A program made the translations under genes and the position numbers. A stretch of 64,000 nt of DNA from Rhizomys pruinosus (lineage: Eukaryota > Chordata > Mammalia > Rodentia > Spalacidae): positions 62,001-126,000 of the forward strand of contig VZQC01006700.1 in the NCBI GenBank assembly GCA_009823505.1, given 5' to 3'. A model generated the notes under the pieces. The model was not told where the DNA came from, ran no database searches, and saw nothing but the letters and a program-made list of their open reading frames with translations. Within the stretch, counting starts at the first letter, position 1. Every line of letters starts with the position of its first letter. Of this stretch, positions 21,890 to 33,549 are shown in pieces.

Positions 21890-23060
21890 TAGTGTTCTAT
21901 TCCTTTCTTTTAGGTTACATCACATTAATTATTCAATTTAATTTAGTCGGTGCTGGAAGCATATTAAGCTGATTATCTTCTATAAAATTGACTCTGTTAA
22001 TTAGATCTCTCAATACCACCTTCATGACAGTGCTTATTTCTTGAGTTCCCTAGATTTCCTTATTATAAGCTACTGAGACACATTGTAGCCCCTGAGAAAA
22101 TGTTCACATATTTTTGCATACAGTATATATTGTTATATTCTTCTAGGCACTTGAAACAGAATTGTATCTTTAAATTTCCTATAGAGAGAAGATACTTATT
22201 TGCCAAGCAATAGTGATTCATCAAATATTTCATCTTAAGCTGTTTTATTCTCAGTGGGGTTGTGCCAAAAGTGGGTAGCAGTCAAACATGGATAATAGTA
22301 TTAGTGCTGATGGTGGTGGTGGTGTCTCAATTGCAAGGTTCAGACCCTTGTCCTTTCTTGTTTCTGGCAGCTGTACATCTCCCTATGTGGTGTGGTTGTG
22401 ATTATCTGTGATGGAAGAAACCAAAATCCCCTTGAATACTGATACTGAGAAAATCTGTATTGCTCCAGAATTCTTTATGAGTAAGATCTAACTCAAATAA
22501 CGCTACACCCACCAGATGTTCATTTCCTACAATACAGTTGTCCTGGTTCCAATTCATCCATTTTGCTGTATTTTAAATCCTTTGCATAACCATTAGGAAA
22601 TGTATTAGGCCAAGAGACTGAAATGCTTCCTTTCTAGAAAGAACAGATTGTCTTGGGTCCATGAATCTTAAATAGCAGCAATGTGTAGAAATCAAGTGAT
22701 AAATTCAAAAGAGATTTTTGTCGCCATTGAAAAATCTAAACAATTGCAGCTAAGTCATATAGATACATCTTAATGATGTTTTCTTATGCTAAGGAAACCT
22801 TTCTCTGCATTTTTGCAGACTTCAACACACATATACACATACACAATCACATACACATGAGCATAAGACATAGTTTACTGAAGATCATGACCTCTTTCTC
22901 ATGTGTCTTGATTATGTCTTTCCTAGGTGTTCTAGAATTCTTGACCAGAATCCCAAAATTTGGAAGGCAAAACATACTTATAAAATATAAGCTTTTAGGT
23001 AGGAAAATGATGAAAAGAGTCAAGCCTGCCACTAATCAGCAATATACATGTCTCTACCCT
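21890..23060. other. Undefined DNA
   Basis: No recognised repeat; a short TGG run near 22310 and CA-rich patch near 22825-22865. Confidence 0.5.
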
Positions 23061-23062
23061 GG

Positions 23063-23087
23063 TCTCCCTTTCTCCCTTTCTTTCTCC

Positions 23088-23178
<91 letters not shown>

Positions 23179-23217
23179 TCGCTTATTCTATCTCTGATCT
23201 TCTTTCTTTTTTTTTTG

Positions 23218-23268
<51 letters not shown>
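23063..23268. repeat. (CTTT)n microsatellite and 48-T run
   Basis: A nearly pure CTTT tetranucleotide array (about 23063-23180), a short spacer, then 48 consecutive T (23221-23268). A 176-codon open frame across it is repeat-driven. The T run is also the tail of the minus-strand L1 fragment that follows. Confidence 0.95.
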
Positions 23269-23274
<6 letters not shown>

Positions 23275-23510
23275 TTTTATGTGTTCTTCTCAACTCTCCA
23301 TAGTTTATAATATATTTGGATCATATGAACTATCCTCCATTCCAACTCCCCTGAGTCCCCCGCTGCCACTTCCCCTTCCCAACATCATGCCCCTTTTTCC
23401 CAACTTTTTGGTTTTTATAAATCTACTTGGTATCCTTATTTTTGCATTTGTGACCATACAATTCTATCAACATTACCAACTACTGAAGAAAGATTACTAA
23501 GACAAGACAA
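23269..23510 (-). repeat. L1 3'-UTR fragment (minus strand)
   Basis: After the T run comes antisense L1-tail sequence: 'tttggatcatatgaa' then C-rich 'cccctgagtcccccgctgccacttccccttccc'. Order fits old Lx-type tails. Moderate divergence. Confidence 0.55.
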
Positions 23511-24035
23511 AACTTATTTCCCCAGCACAGTCAAAGAAAAACTCGGTTGTAGGTAATATGGTTCTAAATGTTCAGAAAAATAAAAAGTATAGAAAAATCT
23601 ACTTTTACATGCTATATTTCTCCAAAATAGTTCCAAACTTTAAAAAACTTGAAATAACAAGCATTTGACATCTACCAAGATAATTTTCTTTCTTTTAACT
23701 GTTAATGTAGTTAATTAGCTCAGGAGTTTTACTAATATTTCATTTTAATTCCTTCACATTATTCTCTTAGATCATGATGAGTTTAACTTGAGAGTACTTT
23801 TCAGTATTTTTACATTTTACATCTGAAACATTTGCTTTGAATTTTCTCATTGAGCCAATGTTCACTTAGGGAGAAAACATGTTTAACTGTAATCAAATCC
23901 CTAATTCTTTATTTTTATATGTTGTTATTTATCTTAAATTAAAATATGTTGCAGTCTCCCCTGGTGGGTGGGGAGATGACAATTTTTGCCTTTTACCAAT
24001 TAGTTTTTTTTTTATAGTAAAATTACACAATTTAA
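23511..24035. other. Undefined AT-rich DNA
   Basis: Nothing recognised. Confidence 0.5.
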
Positions 24036-24185
24036 TTTTTTTTGTCTTTTTGAGACATGGTCTCCCTTTTGTCCCATCTGGGCTGGAACTTACTCTGTAG
24101 ACCAGGTAGCCTTGAACTCACAGAGATCCTCCTGACTCTGCCTACCAAGTGCTGGGATTAAAGGTGCACATTGCCACGCCTGGCC
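24036..24185 (-). mobile_element. B1 SINE
   Basis: Antisense B1 from 'tttttgagacatggtctccc' to 'ggtgcacattgccacgcctggc', including 'tgctgggattaaagg'. Confidence 0.92.
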
Positions 24186-24189
24186 CTTT

Positions 24190-24800
24190 TATCAATAGTT
24201 TTAGTCTTCTTGTAGAATTGTACATACTGATATCTTTCCATGCAGTGATTTCTTTTTTGTGGTTGTTAGATCTTTCTTCTATTTGATACCAGTGCTTTTA
24301 GGCCTTTTTGTTAAAATTTGCCAAACAGATCTTTTTTCACTGTTTCTTCTTTCTTGCATTTGTTTTAAATATCACTTTTTATAAAAAATATTTTTATTTT
24401 TTTTTCTTTTTGCAGGAAAACAGAAATAATACCAGATGACAATGACAAAAACAAAACAAAACAAAAAATAAATAAATAAAAGGGGGATTTCCATTGTTTT
24501 CCCCCCTGGTGAAATAATCAATTTGCATGGCTTGGTATGTAATTCTCTTTTTTTTTTCTTTTGTCCCTTTATTCTTTCTTTTCTTTCTTCTTTTCCTGCT
24601 CTTTCGGAAATACCAGAAAGATTCGTAGTTACTGGCTGGTACAGGAAGGCTTGAGTGCTCAGCTGAGAAAGAGTCGGGTTAATTTGGCGGGGGCGTCTCA
24701 TCCCTAAACTGCCTAGTCAATTTCCAGCTCCCGTTTAGTTATGTTACCCTCTGAAAATGGTCATGCCAATCTCCAGGAGGGAATTGGGACACTGACTGCA
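24190..24800. other. Undefined DNA with short simple repeats
   Basis: Short A/C and TAAA runs (24450-24480) and T-rich stretches. No recognisable gene or mobile element. Confidence 0.45.
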
Positions 24801-24804
24801 TGTC

Positions 24805-25180
24805 CTCTTCTTTTTTTTTTTTAACTCACTGAGTCCAGTTAGCCTTTCCAACATGTGTGTGAATGTAGGTTCATTCAGAGAGTCTGGGCAACTTATAGGA
24901 CACATCTCTGAAAACAAAACAAAACAAAACAAAATACCCTACTCTCTCCAGTGGCCAGCAACTGCCCACAGATCTTCTGCCCAGAATGGAACTTGTGAAC
25001 CCCTCTGAATCCATGATGGAATTTCCACAGGCTTGGTCTCTTGCAGGTCTATCCAAGCAAACACCACTGCTGCGATTTCATGCCCGTTCAGTGGCCCTGT
25101 CTCATCCACCAAACATTTCTTCACATCAATACTCCCAAACTCTGGCTCTTACCATAACTTCTTTCCTAATAGTAGTAATA
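24805..25180 (-). repeat. Old L1 (Lx-type) 3' UTR, minus strand
   Basis: Antisense order of the Lx-type 3' UTR: 'aactcactgagtccagttag' near 24822, then 'actctctccagtggccagcaactgcc', then 'ttcatgcccgttcagtggccctgtc' and 'actctggctcttac'. A short AAAAC run sits inside. Confidence 0.6.
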
Positions 25181-25279
25181 ATAATAATATTAATAACCCC
25201 CAAATACTGACTTTTATTTCAAACTTTTGTAGTCCTCTAAGGTGTATGACCTTTCACTTTAAAACTGGATAATGTGTCA

Positions 25280-25331
25280 AACACACACACAGACACACAG
25301 ACACACAGACACACACACACACACAAACACA
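25280..25331. repeat. (CA)n microsatellite
   Basis: CA run with three CAGA interruptions. Confidence 0.95.
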
Positions 25332-25334
25332 GAT

Positions 25335-25625
25335 TCTTAGTAATTCTATATTCAAAATGATCTTATTTGATAATTGCATACATATTAATAGAGTAAAGAT
25401 CTATCGGGAAATCAGGAGTTAACCCCAGTCTGTCCAGAAACAAAACCAGGAAGTTTGTTTGGATAAATTTAACACAGTGGTCATAATATTTAAGCATTAT
25501 TTAAATAAGAGGATTTCAATGTTAGGAGTGTTGAGAAATCAATCCTAGGATAAAATACCTGAATAGTTTAGAAACAAATTTAGTAGAAATTATTTAAAGT
25601 TTTGTTCTCCACTACAGAAAATCTT
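25335..25625. other. Undefined DNA
   Basis: Nothing recognised. Confidence 0.45.
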
Positions 25626-25629
25626 TCTT

Positions 25630-25736
25630 TTTTTCCCTCAGTATGTAGACCAGGCTGGCCTTGAACTCACAAAGATCCACCTGCCGCTGCCTTCTGAGTG
25701 CTGAGATTAAAGGTGTGCACCACCATTCCCGGCAAA
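25630..25736 (-). mobile_element. B1 SINE (truncated)
   Basis: Antisense B1 core: 'tgtagaccaggctggccttgaactcac' type sequence through 'ggtgtgcaccaccattcccggc'. The first ~40 bp of the usual antisense copy are missing. Confidence 0.88.
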
Positions 25737-25779
25737 CCTCTTTAGAGTTTATTTCTGTTAAAACAATGATTTGTTTTTG

Positions 25780-26990
25780 GTTTTCCTGTGTTGTCTTTTG
25801 TTATCAGTCCACACTCCAGTGGATTCCTCTAATCTAATTCATGGATTTCACTTCTTGCAGAATTAACGTTTTGCAAGTAAGCATCTCTTCCACTACCATC
25901 TCTCCTGCTCTTAGCTGCAACCCACCTGTGGAGTCTAAAATAACACACACCACATTAATGCTCCTCTGCTGAGATCTTGATAACAGGCACCTGTGCAGTC
26001 TAAGCAGCTCTTGACTTATTTCTCTCAGAATGCGTTAATAATTGTGGCCACGTTTATTTTCCTGCAGATGTGAATTAAAAATACCACAAGGGCCAATTTC
26101 AGTGTCAATTTAGAAGTAGATTAAACTACTCCTCCATCATTTCCCCAAGCACCATTTTACCATCTTTGGAGAACAGCAGACAGAGAGCATGCCCATCAAT
26201 CAGAAAACTGCTGGGCGTCCCAGGAGCACACTGCAGGTGGAAAGTTTCAGTGCACACACCTCCAAGTGCATCCTCACCTCACTGCTCAGGGCAATAAACA
26301 GTCTGCCATTTACACAGCAGCCATCATTGCATGCAAATAGAACAATGTGAGTTGATTCAAGTATTGAAATTGGTCCCCAAAGTATCTGTCACAAGATAAT
26401 AAGGTAGGGCTATAATCTACTCTGTCACTTTTATCCTGTAGAGACAATTTTTAAACAACATTGTGATCCATACCAACATTTTCTTTCTCTAGCTTAATAT
26501 TTAAAATAGTCGATTTGTGAAGTGCCAAAGCTATCATTAAATCAAGTTACTCCCTGGGCATTCAAAGGCTCTTTGCTATGGCACACCTTAACCTGGAGGG
26601 TTGGCCCTACATTAAACATTTCTTTTAAGCGTACTTTTTTATTCCCGGCATGAAGCTTCGCACATTTTTATCCACATGAGACCAGATCTCCTTTTGTGGG
26701 TTAGCTTGTTGCCAGAGCTACTATCGATTTTGAAAGCTTGTAAGAGAAACAATTCAGAGAAAGAGCTCAGAGTTAAATCAGAAGTTACTTTATGCCCTGT
26801 GTTGTCAAATCAACTTCAAGAACTGCTTTTCCCTTTCATTCATACATTTTCTCACTAGATAACATGGTCTTCCTTCTACATTAAGGCCCATTACAAGCAT
26901 CTGAATATTAAAGGTTGGATACAACTATGTGAACACTAAGTCATAGACTATTAATCACCAGAGGATCAGTTAAAAGCACCACTAATAAAA
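25780..26990. other. Repeat-free block, possible conserved non-coding DNA
   Basis: About 1.2 kb with no recognisable repeat and a more complex composition than its surroundings. It has several homeodomain-type TAAT cores (26035, 26080) and a POU octamer ATGCAAAT (26331-26338) followed after two bases by a SOX-like AACAATG (26341-26347). These are seen in the sequence. Enhancer function is only inference, since such motifs also occur by chance. Confidence 0.35.
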
Positions 26991-27024
26991 GATTAAGAAA
27001 AGACATGCATTACTCCTCTTTTTA

Positions 27025-27156
27025 TCTTCCTTCCTTCCTTCTTTCCTTCCTTCCTCCCTTCCTTCATTCCTTTCTTCCTCCTTCCTTCCTTCCTCCCTCT
27101 TTTCTTCCTTCCTCCTTCCTTTTTCCTTCCTTCCTCTTTTCCCTCTTTTTTTTTGT
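27025..27156. repeat. (CTTC)n-rich microsatellite
   Basis: Imperfect TTCC/CTTT array, strongly pyrimidine on the plus strand. Confidence 0.95.
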
Positions 27157-27159
27157 GAA

Positions 27160-27690
27160 AACCCTTACTCTTTTCATAGCTTCTGGGTTCTATTTAGCAA
27201 ATGACCTCCTCAAAGAAGAAAAATAATAAGAGGAAGAAAGACAAATTATGTCTTTCACTGAAGAATGACTAAGAATTCTGCTTGCTTCCAGTTGTGCTTG
27301 GGAGACATGGGTGTGCAACACTCCATTCTGCAGCTGTAATGAGAAAACAGCAATTTTTGTAGTTTGGTGTTCCATCTTACCTTCACCTCAGGAAGGAGAG
27401 CTCTGAGCTCCAACAGGAAGCCTCTGCCCTTACTAAAGGTTTTAAATTCAGAAAATAACTTTATGTAACATTTTGGTGTTGAACTATCCACATTTTCTAG
27501 AGAGCTAACTATTAAAAGGAAATACTCCATGAAAAGGGAGCATTCTCTGGTTAGGAGAATTGCCTACATTTGAGAAAAGTGGTTACCAAGAGCCATTAGG
27601 TAGGTTTGGCTGAATGCAATTTGGACAAGCTGTCTAAGACTACAAGGTATAGAATAAGCTAAGGATGCAGGCTGGTTAACTTTTTAAAAT
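27160..27690. other. Undefined DNA
   Basis: No recognised repeat or exon. Confidence 0.5.
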
Positions 27691-27701
27691 TCAATATTTT
27701 A

Positions 27702-27841
27702 TCTGGGCATGACTTTAATCTTAGCACATGGGAGGCAGAGGCAGGGGGATCTCTGTAAGTTCAAGGCCAGCCTGGTCTACGTAGTGAGTTCCAGGACAAT
27801 CAGAACAACAGGGAAACTCTGCCTCAAAAAGACCAAAAAAA
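27702..27841 (+). mobile_element. B1 SINE with target-site duplication
   Basis: Plus-strand B1 ('tgggcatgactttaatcttagcac', 'ggccagcctggtctacgtag') flanked by 11-bp duplication tcaatatttta at 27691-27701 and 27842-27852. Confidence 0.92.
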
Positions 27842-27854
27842 TCAATATTTTATT

Positions 27855-28052
27855 TTAAAATTATTTGTGTGCTTATTTGTGTGAGTTATGTGCACAAGAA
27901 TGCATGGGTTCTTAGAGCTCGGAGTTCTCTAGGCCCTTAGAACTGTAGTTAGAGCTGGCTGTGAGCTGCTGGATGTGGATGCTGGGAATCAAACTTGGGT
28001 CTTCTGCAGAGGCAGTACACTCTTGACTGCTGAGCTGTCTCTCTACCCCGTG
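27855..28052 (-). mobile_element. B2/B3-type SINE (old)
   Basis: Antisense tRNA-derived SINE: 'gtgagctgctggatgtggatgctgggaatcaaacttgggtcttctgca' and 'ctgctgagctgtctctctaccccg' are the body and head. Diverged; closer to B3/B2 than to ID. Confidence 0.7.
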
Positions 28053-28087
28053 CTTAGCTTTCCAAGATACTTTTTTTCTAATATTTG

Positions 28088-28305
28088 TGGTCAGAGCTGG
28101 AGAGATGCATCAGGAAGGAAAGGCACTATCAATGGAAGCCTGACAACTCAGTTCAGTTCCCAGAATCTGTACGAAGAGCTAGATGTGATGGCATGCATCT
28201 GTAATTTGAAAGCTGCTGGGCTTGGAATGCTCAGTGCAACAGAAAAATCAGGGAAGGTCCTGAATCGTCAAGGTGGAGAAAGAGAACTGATTTCCATAGG
28301 CAAGT
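28088..28305 (+). mobile_element. tRNA-head SINE (ID/B4-like, old)
   Basis: Begins 'gagctggagagatgcatcagg' and has a B-box-like 'gttcagttcccag'. A B1-like part with 'gatggcatgcatctgtaat' follows. It ends in the CA/GA microsatellite, as B4-type elements often do. Family assignment is tentative. Confidence 0.5.
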
Positions 28306-28306
28306 C

Positions 28307-28310
<4 letters not shown>

Positions 28311-28359
<49 letters not shown>

Positions 28360-28384
28360 GGAGAGAGAGAGAGAGAGAGAGAGA
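28311..28384. repeat. (AC)n-(GA)n microsatellite
   Basis: AC run to 28357 and GA run 28361-28384. Confidence 0.95.
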
Positions 28385-28461
28385 ATGAAATAAAATTAAC
28401 AGGAAAGGATTTGTGATCTAGGTCATTGTTCTGCTTTTCTGTTTCATTTTGATTTTATGTT

Positions 28462-28545
28462 GGTACCTGGGATCAAGCTCAGGACCTTGTAAATGCTAGG
28501 CACACACTCTACCATTGAGCTACCTCTCCATCTCTGCTGCTGGGG
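28462..28545 (-). mobile_element. ID-type SINE
   Basis: Antisense tRNA-Ala-like ID: 'cctgggatcaagctcaggaccttgtaaatgctaggca', then 'ctctaccattgagctac'. Confidence 0.75.
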
Positions 28546-28828
28546 AAGCCTAGATCTCTCTTAGACCACCTTTATCTCAGGAGTCTCTATTCTGTGGCCT
28601 CCTCACCATGTGCTTCTGATGTATTTTGCCCTCTCTAATCTTATGGCAGACACGAGAATCTTTCCAGCATACCTACCCATCATTTCAGTCTTCTGTGACA
28701 AACCCAAGGCACGATTCACACAGGGCTGAGCTTAGTTCCAGATTCTTTAGCTTATTATATGATTGACTGCCTAAACTCTTATTTTTCATCTCACTATTGA
28801 TGTTATTGACTACCTTATTCAGTTTTTT

Positions 28829-28970
28829 GGTCTTTTTGAGACAGGGTCCCCCTGTAACCCCAGCTGTCCTGGAACTCACTATGTAGACCAGGTTGGCCTT
28901 GAACTCACAGAGATTCACCTGCCTCTGTCTCCCGAGTGCTGGAATTAAAGGAGTGCACTACCATGCCTGA
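28829..28970 (-). mobile_element. B1 SINE
   Basis: Antisense B1 from 'ggtctttttgagacaggg' to 'gcactaccatgcctgac'. A B2 was later inserted at its right edge. Confidence 0.92.
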
Positions 28971-28986
28971 CCCCTTATTCATTTTT

Positions 28987-29225
28987 TTTAAATTTTATTT
29001 ATTTATTTATTATTTATTTATTATGTGTATGAATGTACTGTCTGCATGTAGTTTTGTGCACCCGTGTCGTGCAATGCTGCAGAGGTCAGAAGAGGGTGTT
29101 GGATTCCCCTGGAACTGGAGTTAAAGACAGTTCTCAGCCACCATGTGGGTTCTGGGGATCGAACCCAGCCCAGGTACTCTGCAAGAGCAGTCGGTGCTCT
29201 TAACTGCTAGGCCATCTCTCCAGCC
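28987..29225 (-). mobile_element. B2 SINE with 20-bp target duplication
   Basis: Antisense B2 whose tail has expanded to a TTTA/TATT run. Flanked by a perfect 20-bp duplication, ctgaccccttattcattttt, at 28967-28986 and 29226-29245. It lacks the 17-bp internal duplication. Confidence 0.95.
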
Positions 29226-29258
29226 CTGACCCCTTATTCATTTTTAAAAAACTTTATG

Positions 29259-29440
29259 GTGTGTGTGTGTGTGTGTGTGTGTGTGTGCACGTGTGTGTGT
29301 CACTAAGAATGACAGGAGGCCAGAGGACAACCTGTAGGCTCTCTTCTTCCACCCTGTTGTCCCAGGGTGAGGGTGCAAGCTCAGGTCATAAACCTTGATA
29401 ACAAGGTAGCTATGTGCCCACCCAGCTACCTTATTCTCAA
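29259..29440 (-). mobile_element. B3-like SINE with (TG)n
   Basis: (TG)n at 29259-29300, then 'gaggccagaggacaacctgtaggctctcttcttccaccctgttg', then an antisense tRNA-like head with 'caagctcaggtcataaacctt'. This is the order of old B3-type SINEs. Confidence 0.6.
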
Positions 29441-29444
29441 CACC

Positions 29445-29960
29445 TTAGCCAAACTGAATTCCATTGGAGGATAAGTAGAGGTCCAGAGTGTGAAAGAAGT
29501 CACTGACAGGACCTTTCTGTTTATCCAGCAGCATTTTTAACTACTCATTCTTCATATCTTGTTTGAAAATTTCAAATCACAAGAAAGTTTTCCTGAGTCC
29601 CTGGGTCTGTCTAGGATTGGTTCTCAGCCCACCGCATGCCCTTTTATGCACCTGTAGTATTTTAATTTAAGATTTTATTAAGATTGCTTCCTTGGTACCT
29701 TTTCCATCCACAGTAAGTCACTTTGTGTCAAGATTTGTTGTTGTCATTGTCGTTTTGTCTATTTTGCTCTTCATTACATCTAGTACCTGTCCATAGGATG
29801 ACAAATGAATGAATGAATGAATGAATGATTGAATGACAAAGTGATCAAAAGAGTGATTGAGGTCTAGTAACAGTAAAACTGTGTGGGGATGAATAAACAG
29901 AGACACATCACATTACTGTAACCTAAACGTACAGATTTACCACTAACATTAGACAAAATA
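29445..29960. other. Undefined DNA with (GAAT)n
   Basis: Only a short GAAT run at 29806-29834 is recognisable. Confidence 0.5.
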
Positions 29961-29964
29961 TTTA

Positions 29965-30340
29965 CATTTGGGCCTGTTGGAGATGGGCTCCACGAGTAAA
30001 GTGCTTGCCGTCTAAGCACAAGGGCTTGAATTTGGAATCCGAGAACTCGTGTAAAGCTGGTATAGTTGCACACATATTCATCCCAGCCCTTCTACAGTAA
30101 GATGGGTGGTGAAGACAGGAGAATATCCAGAAGCTTACGGCCAGCCACTTCTGCATATATGGCAGCAGCCAAGAGGGTCTGTCTCACACTAGGACCAAGA
30201 GGGTCTGACTCAGTAGGTGGAAAGTTAGTCTTGGCCTCTCAGGTTGTTATCAGACCTTCACATGTGCACCGTGGTATGTGTATGTCTGCACTCATACAAG
30301 AACATGTACAGAGAGAGAGGAAGAGAGAGAAGGAAAGACA
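29965..30340 (+). mobile_element. ID/B1-type SINE (B4 family)
   Basis: Plus-strand composite: tRNA-like head ('gttggagatgggctccacgagtaaagtgcttgccg') and a B1-like right part ('tcatcccagcccttctacag', 'gacaggagaat', 'ggccagcca'). Then the 'tgtgcaccgtggtatgtgtatgtctgcac' tail and a GA-rich end. Confidence 0.65.
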
Positions 30341-30349
30341 AATTCCATC

Positions 30350-31399
30350 CATATGATCATTTTAGACTTCATAGATGGCATCTTCTCATAACCTTCAGCC
30401 TTATTTATCCCACCATAAGTAATAATGCCATAAGTTTACTGACATCTGAAATCTGACAGTTACAGATTTATTGTAGGACTTTGGGCAGTGCCTTAAGTGA
30501 AATGCTGACAGAAGGCCATACAGCAATCATATGTTCCTAGGAGCAGTTCTGAGAAATCCAGAATCATTTCAGCTCATGTCAGGGGTCAGCATGAAGACTG
30601 AGAGGCATCTGCTTTCTGTGAGCTATAAAGGAAAGTGGAAGACCAGGACAAATTAACTCCAGCTCTGCAGGAGGATTCCTTTTCCATATCAAAACAGAAT
30701 CATCAAACACTCAGAAGGGAAGACATTCCGGAATCCTTTCTGGAACTGACATCATCTTTCACTGTTTTAAGATCAGATTTGCATTCCTAGGCAGAGTCTT
30801 GATGAAGCCCCTGAGATAAATAATCAGCATTGTCAATTCAAGGGGTTTAGACTGGCCTGGGAATTACATTTCTGGGCATGTCTATGAGGATGTTCTCAGA
30901 GAGGTAAGTAAAGTGGGATGCCCCACAATGATTATGAGTGTGATGGTGGGGTGCAGAAGGTCATACCATGTAACGAGGTTCTAGAAAGAGCAAAAGGAGG
31001 CAACCAGGAGAATGCTGGCATTTTCCTTGATCTGCCCAGATGTGAGAAACCAGACTCAAGGTCCTGGCATACAGCCAGCTCCAGACTATTCCACCCCTGC
31101 CCCGATGGACTGTCCCCTCACACTGATAGCCAAAACAAAATTGCTTTCCCTTAAATTGATTCTGGTGCAGTATTCAGTCATACCAATAAGAAAATTATGC
31201 CTCTTATCAGCTGCTAAGTTATGTACAGCATGGCATTCTTTGAAAGTCTTCTACTCCCCTGGATTCTCAACTCATTCCTTTAACAAATATTTATGGAGCA
31301 CCTGCTGTACGTCAGAGACTCAGACTGGGAGTTCAACAATGAACAGCTTTTCATTTACTCTGCCTCTTGGTACTTATATCCCAGTAGAATTATTCCTGG
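30350..31399. other. Undefined DNA
   Basis: Complex sequence without recognised repeats or exons. Open frames at 30918-31428 show no family signature. Confidence 0.5.
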
Positions 31400-31822
31400 T
31401 GTGCTGGATAGCTTTAGTGCCAACTTGACACACCTGGGTTGAGGGAGCCTCAGTTGGGGAACTGGCTCCATTTGATTGGCCTGTGGCCACATCTGTGGAG
31501 TATTGCCTTGATGGTCAAGAAGTGTGGGAGGGCCTGACCCACAATGAGTGGTGCCACCCTGGGCAGGTTGTTGTGTACTCTATAAGAAGGCAGGCTGGGC
31601 ATGAGCCAGGGGAAAAAGCCAGTGAACAGCATTCCTCCATGGCCTGTGCTTCAGCTCCTGCCTCCAGGTTCCTGCCTTGGGCTCCCTAAGTGATGAACTG
31701 TGACCCGTTTGTCTTTCTTCAATTGAACCTGTGTCGCCCATGCAGCTGAATAAACCCTTTCCTCCCCAAGTTGGTGTCAGTCAGAGTGTTTTATCACAGC
31801 AATGGAAGACAGACTAGAATAC
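31400..31822 (+). repeat. LTR-like dispersed repeat, copy 1
   Basis: Starts tgtgctggatag and ends near 'cagcaatggaagacagactagaa'. It holds a TATA-like element (tataag, 31581-31586) and an AATAAA (31749-31754) about 170 bp apart, the layout of a solo LTR. I recognise it as a common rodent interspersed repeat but cannot name it. Diverged relatives lie at 40145-40475 (plus) and probably 38627-38815 (minus). Confidence 0.6.
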
Positions 31823-31829
31823 CTGGAGA

Positions 31830-33425
31830 TTAAATAACAGCAGAGTGAAAGCTTATTGAAGAAACAGATTCACTCATGATAGAAGAAATAGCTTCAATTA
31901 CAAAGAAATAAAATTTCGATGTTTTTTTTTTTTCTGTTTGTTTCCACAAATTGACACAGAGTCACCTATGAAAATTTGAATCTGGAGAAGACACTAGGTG
32001 ACTTTGTTCTACTTTTAACATTCAATATCTGGGGGAAACTTGGACAAATAATTATTTCTGTATTTCTGTAAGATTTTCTACTGTAAAAAAAAGAATTTCT
32101 ACTGTAACACTGTGGCAATTTGACCTCATACAGTTGTGGTAGGACTTAAAGGGGAAACATACAGGAAAAAATCTTGGATAAATGAGAGAAAAATTCAGTA
32201 ATGTCAAGTGTTATCAATTTATTTTAAGTTTGTTCAGTGAATCATTGAGGGGAAAGCTGACCATTGTCAGGGTCTGTCAATTATATAGGAAGAAGTTCAC
32301 ATAATCATAAGGAGGTAAACTGTTATTCTCATTATTAGACATCCCCTCATCTTCCCATTGAGAGCATAAAAAGTGCTGGTGGTACAGCTCTAAGATAGGG
32401 GATCCATTTAGCATACACAGGGCACTTGGCTCAGTGACTACCACAGTAAAGGAAAATCAGCTGCATGGGCGACACAGGTTCAATTGAAGAAAGACAAATG
32501 CCTGGTAGATGTCAGAATGCTCTGAGGACAATAAACAGTGGGAATGTTCTCTTGAAGATGACTGTGTGCATGGTGATATTCTTGGTGCTAAGTGCGAATT
32601 ATCCTATTTCCAGGAAAGCACAAAGTTATATCTGATAACAAATGTTTCAGAAATTCTAATGAAATATTCATTTATCCCACAGAAAAGTCACTTGGGCCTT
32701 TAAAAATATAAGTATTTATTATCACAAATTTTAGATGTAGAAAATATCCACAAAACATGTAGGTACATTTATTTCCTCTCAGGGCATGGTTGCCAAAGTG
32801 GTACAAATTTAACATGTGGTGATTTTAGGACTTTAGAGAAGTCTATTTTACTTGTGATATATGAAATTTGAGTTTATTTTGGCCTCTTTGAGTCTGGCCA
32901 AATCTTTAGAAATTTTTAGCTTCCTGAAATCACTTGTCTTTATCCAATGATTGGAACGCCAGAAAATAAAGTCCTCCTTCTAAATATAACTTGATTGTAG
33001 CTCCCTCACATGGGACCTTTAGTTTAACTTGAATGTTTTTTATTCCCACATATTCTTAACATATATATTATATATTGCACAAAAGAGAGTGTCCATTAAG
33101 CCTACACAACTAATGCTCCAATTTTTCCTTCCTTTCACACAAATGTAAGGCTATTCCTGGAATAGTTGTAGAAAACTCTATATTTTATACAATTTAATCT
33201 ACTAAGAGACAGGAATAAAGTCAAATTTTGTCTTATAGATGAGACATAAGTTTTACCTAACTCTCTTAAATGGGCTGATTTGAATTAAAGAAGTGTGTAA
33301 TGAATCTATGGTTTTTCTGCCTCTAATCTCGTTTCATTGAATGCTAGGTATTTTATAGATTTTCACTTGTCGTAGAAGTATATATACCATTTGAAAATTA
33401 TTTTTCTCTGGATTAATTGTCTTAA
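31830..33425. other. Undefined DNA
   Basis: Mostly AT-rich. A weak ID-like stretch may lie near 32375-32470 but is too worn to call. Confidence 0.45.
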
Positions 33426-33427
33426 AT

Positions 33428-33545
33428 CTGGTAAATATAAAAGTGCAAACCTGTAATCCTAGCATTTAGGGAGCAGGGATAAGAGGATTCCAGAGTTTGA
33501 GGCTAACCTGGGTCACACAGCAAGACCTGGTCTAACCCTTGCCCC
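33428..33545 (+). mobile_element. Old B1-like SINE
   Basis: 'cctgtaatcctagcatttagggag', 'gagtttgaggctaacctgggtcaca' and 'caagacctggtct' follow the B1/proto-B1 order with many substitutions. Confidence 0.7.
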
Positions 33546-33549
33546 AAAT

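Noticed and set aside
22773..23303. 176-codon plus-strand open frame
   Set aside because: More than half is translated CTTT and poly-T (Ser/Leu/Phe repeats).
26676..26858. Coding exon in the repeat-free block
   Set aside because: The 60-codon frame lacks convincing splice sites and codon bias; non-coding function is the more plausible idea.
31012..31428. 138-codon plus-strand open frame
   Set aside because: Runs from undefined DNA into the LTR-like repeat; no recognisable protein.
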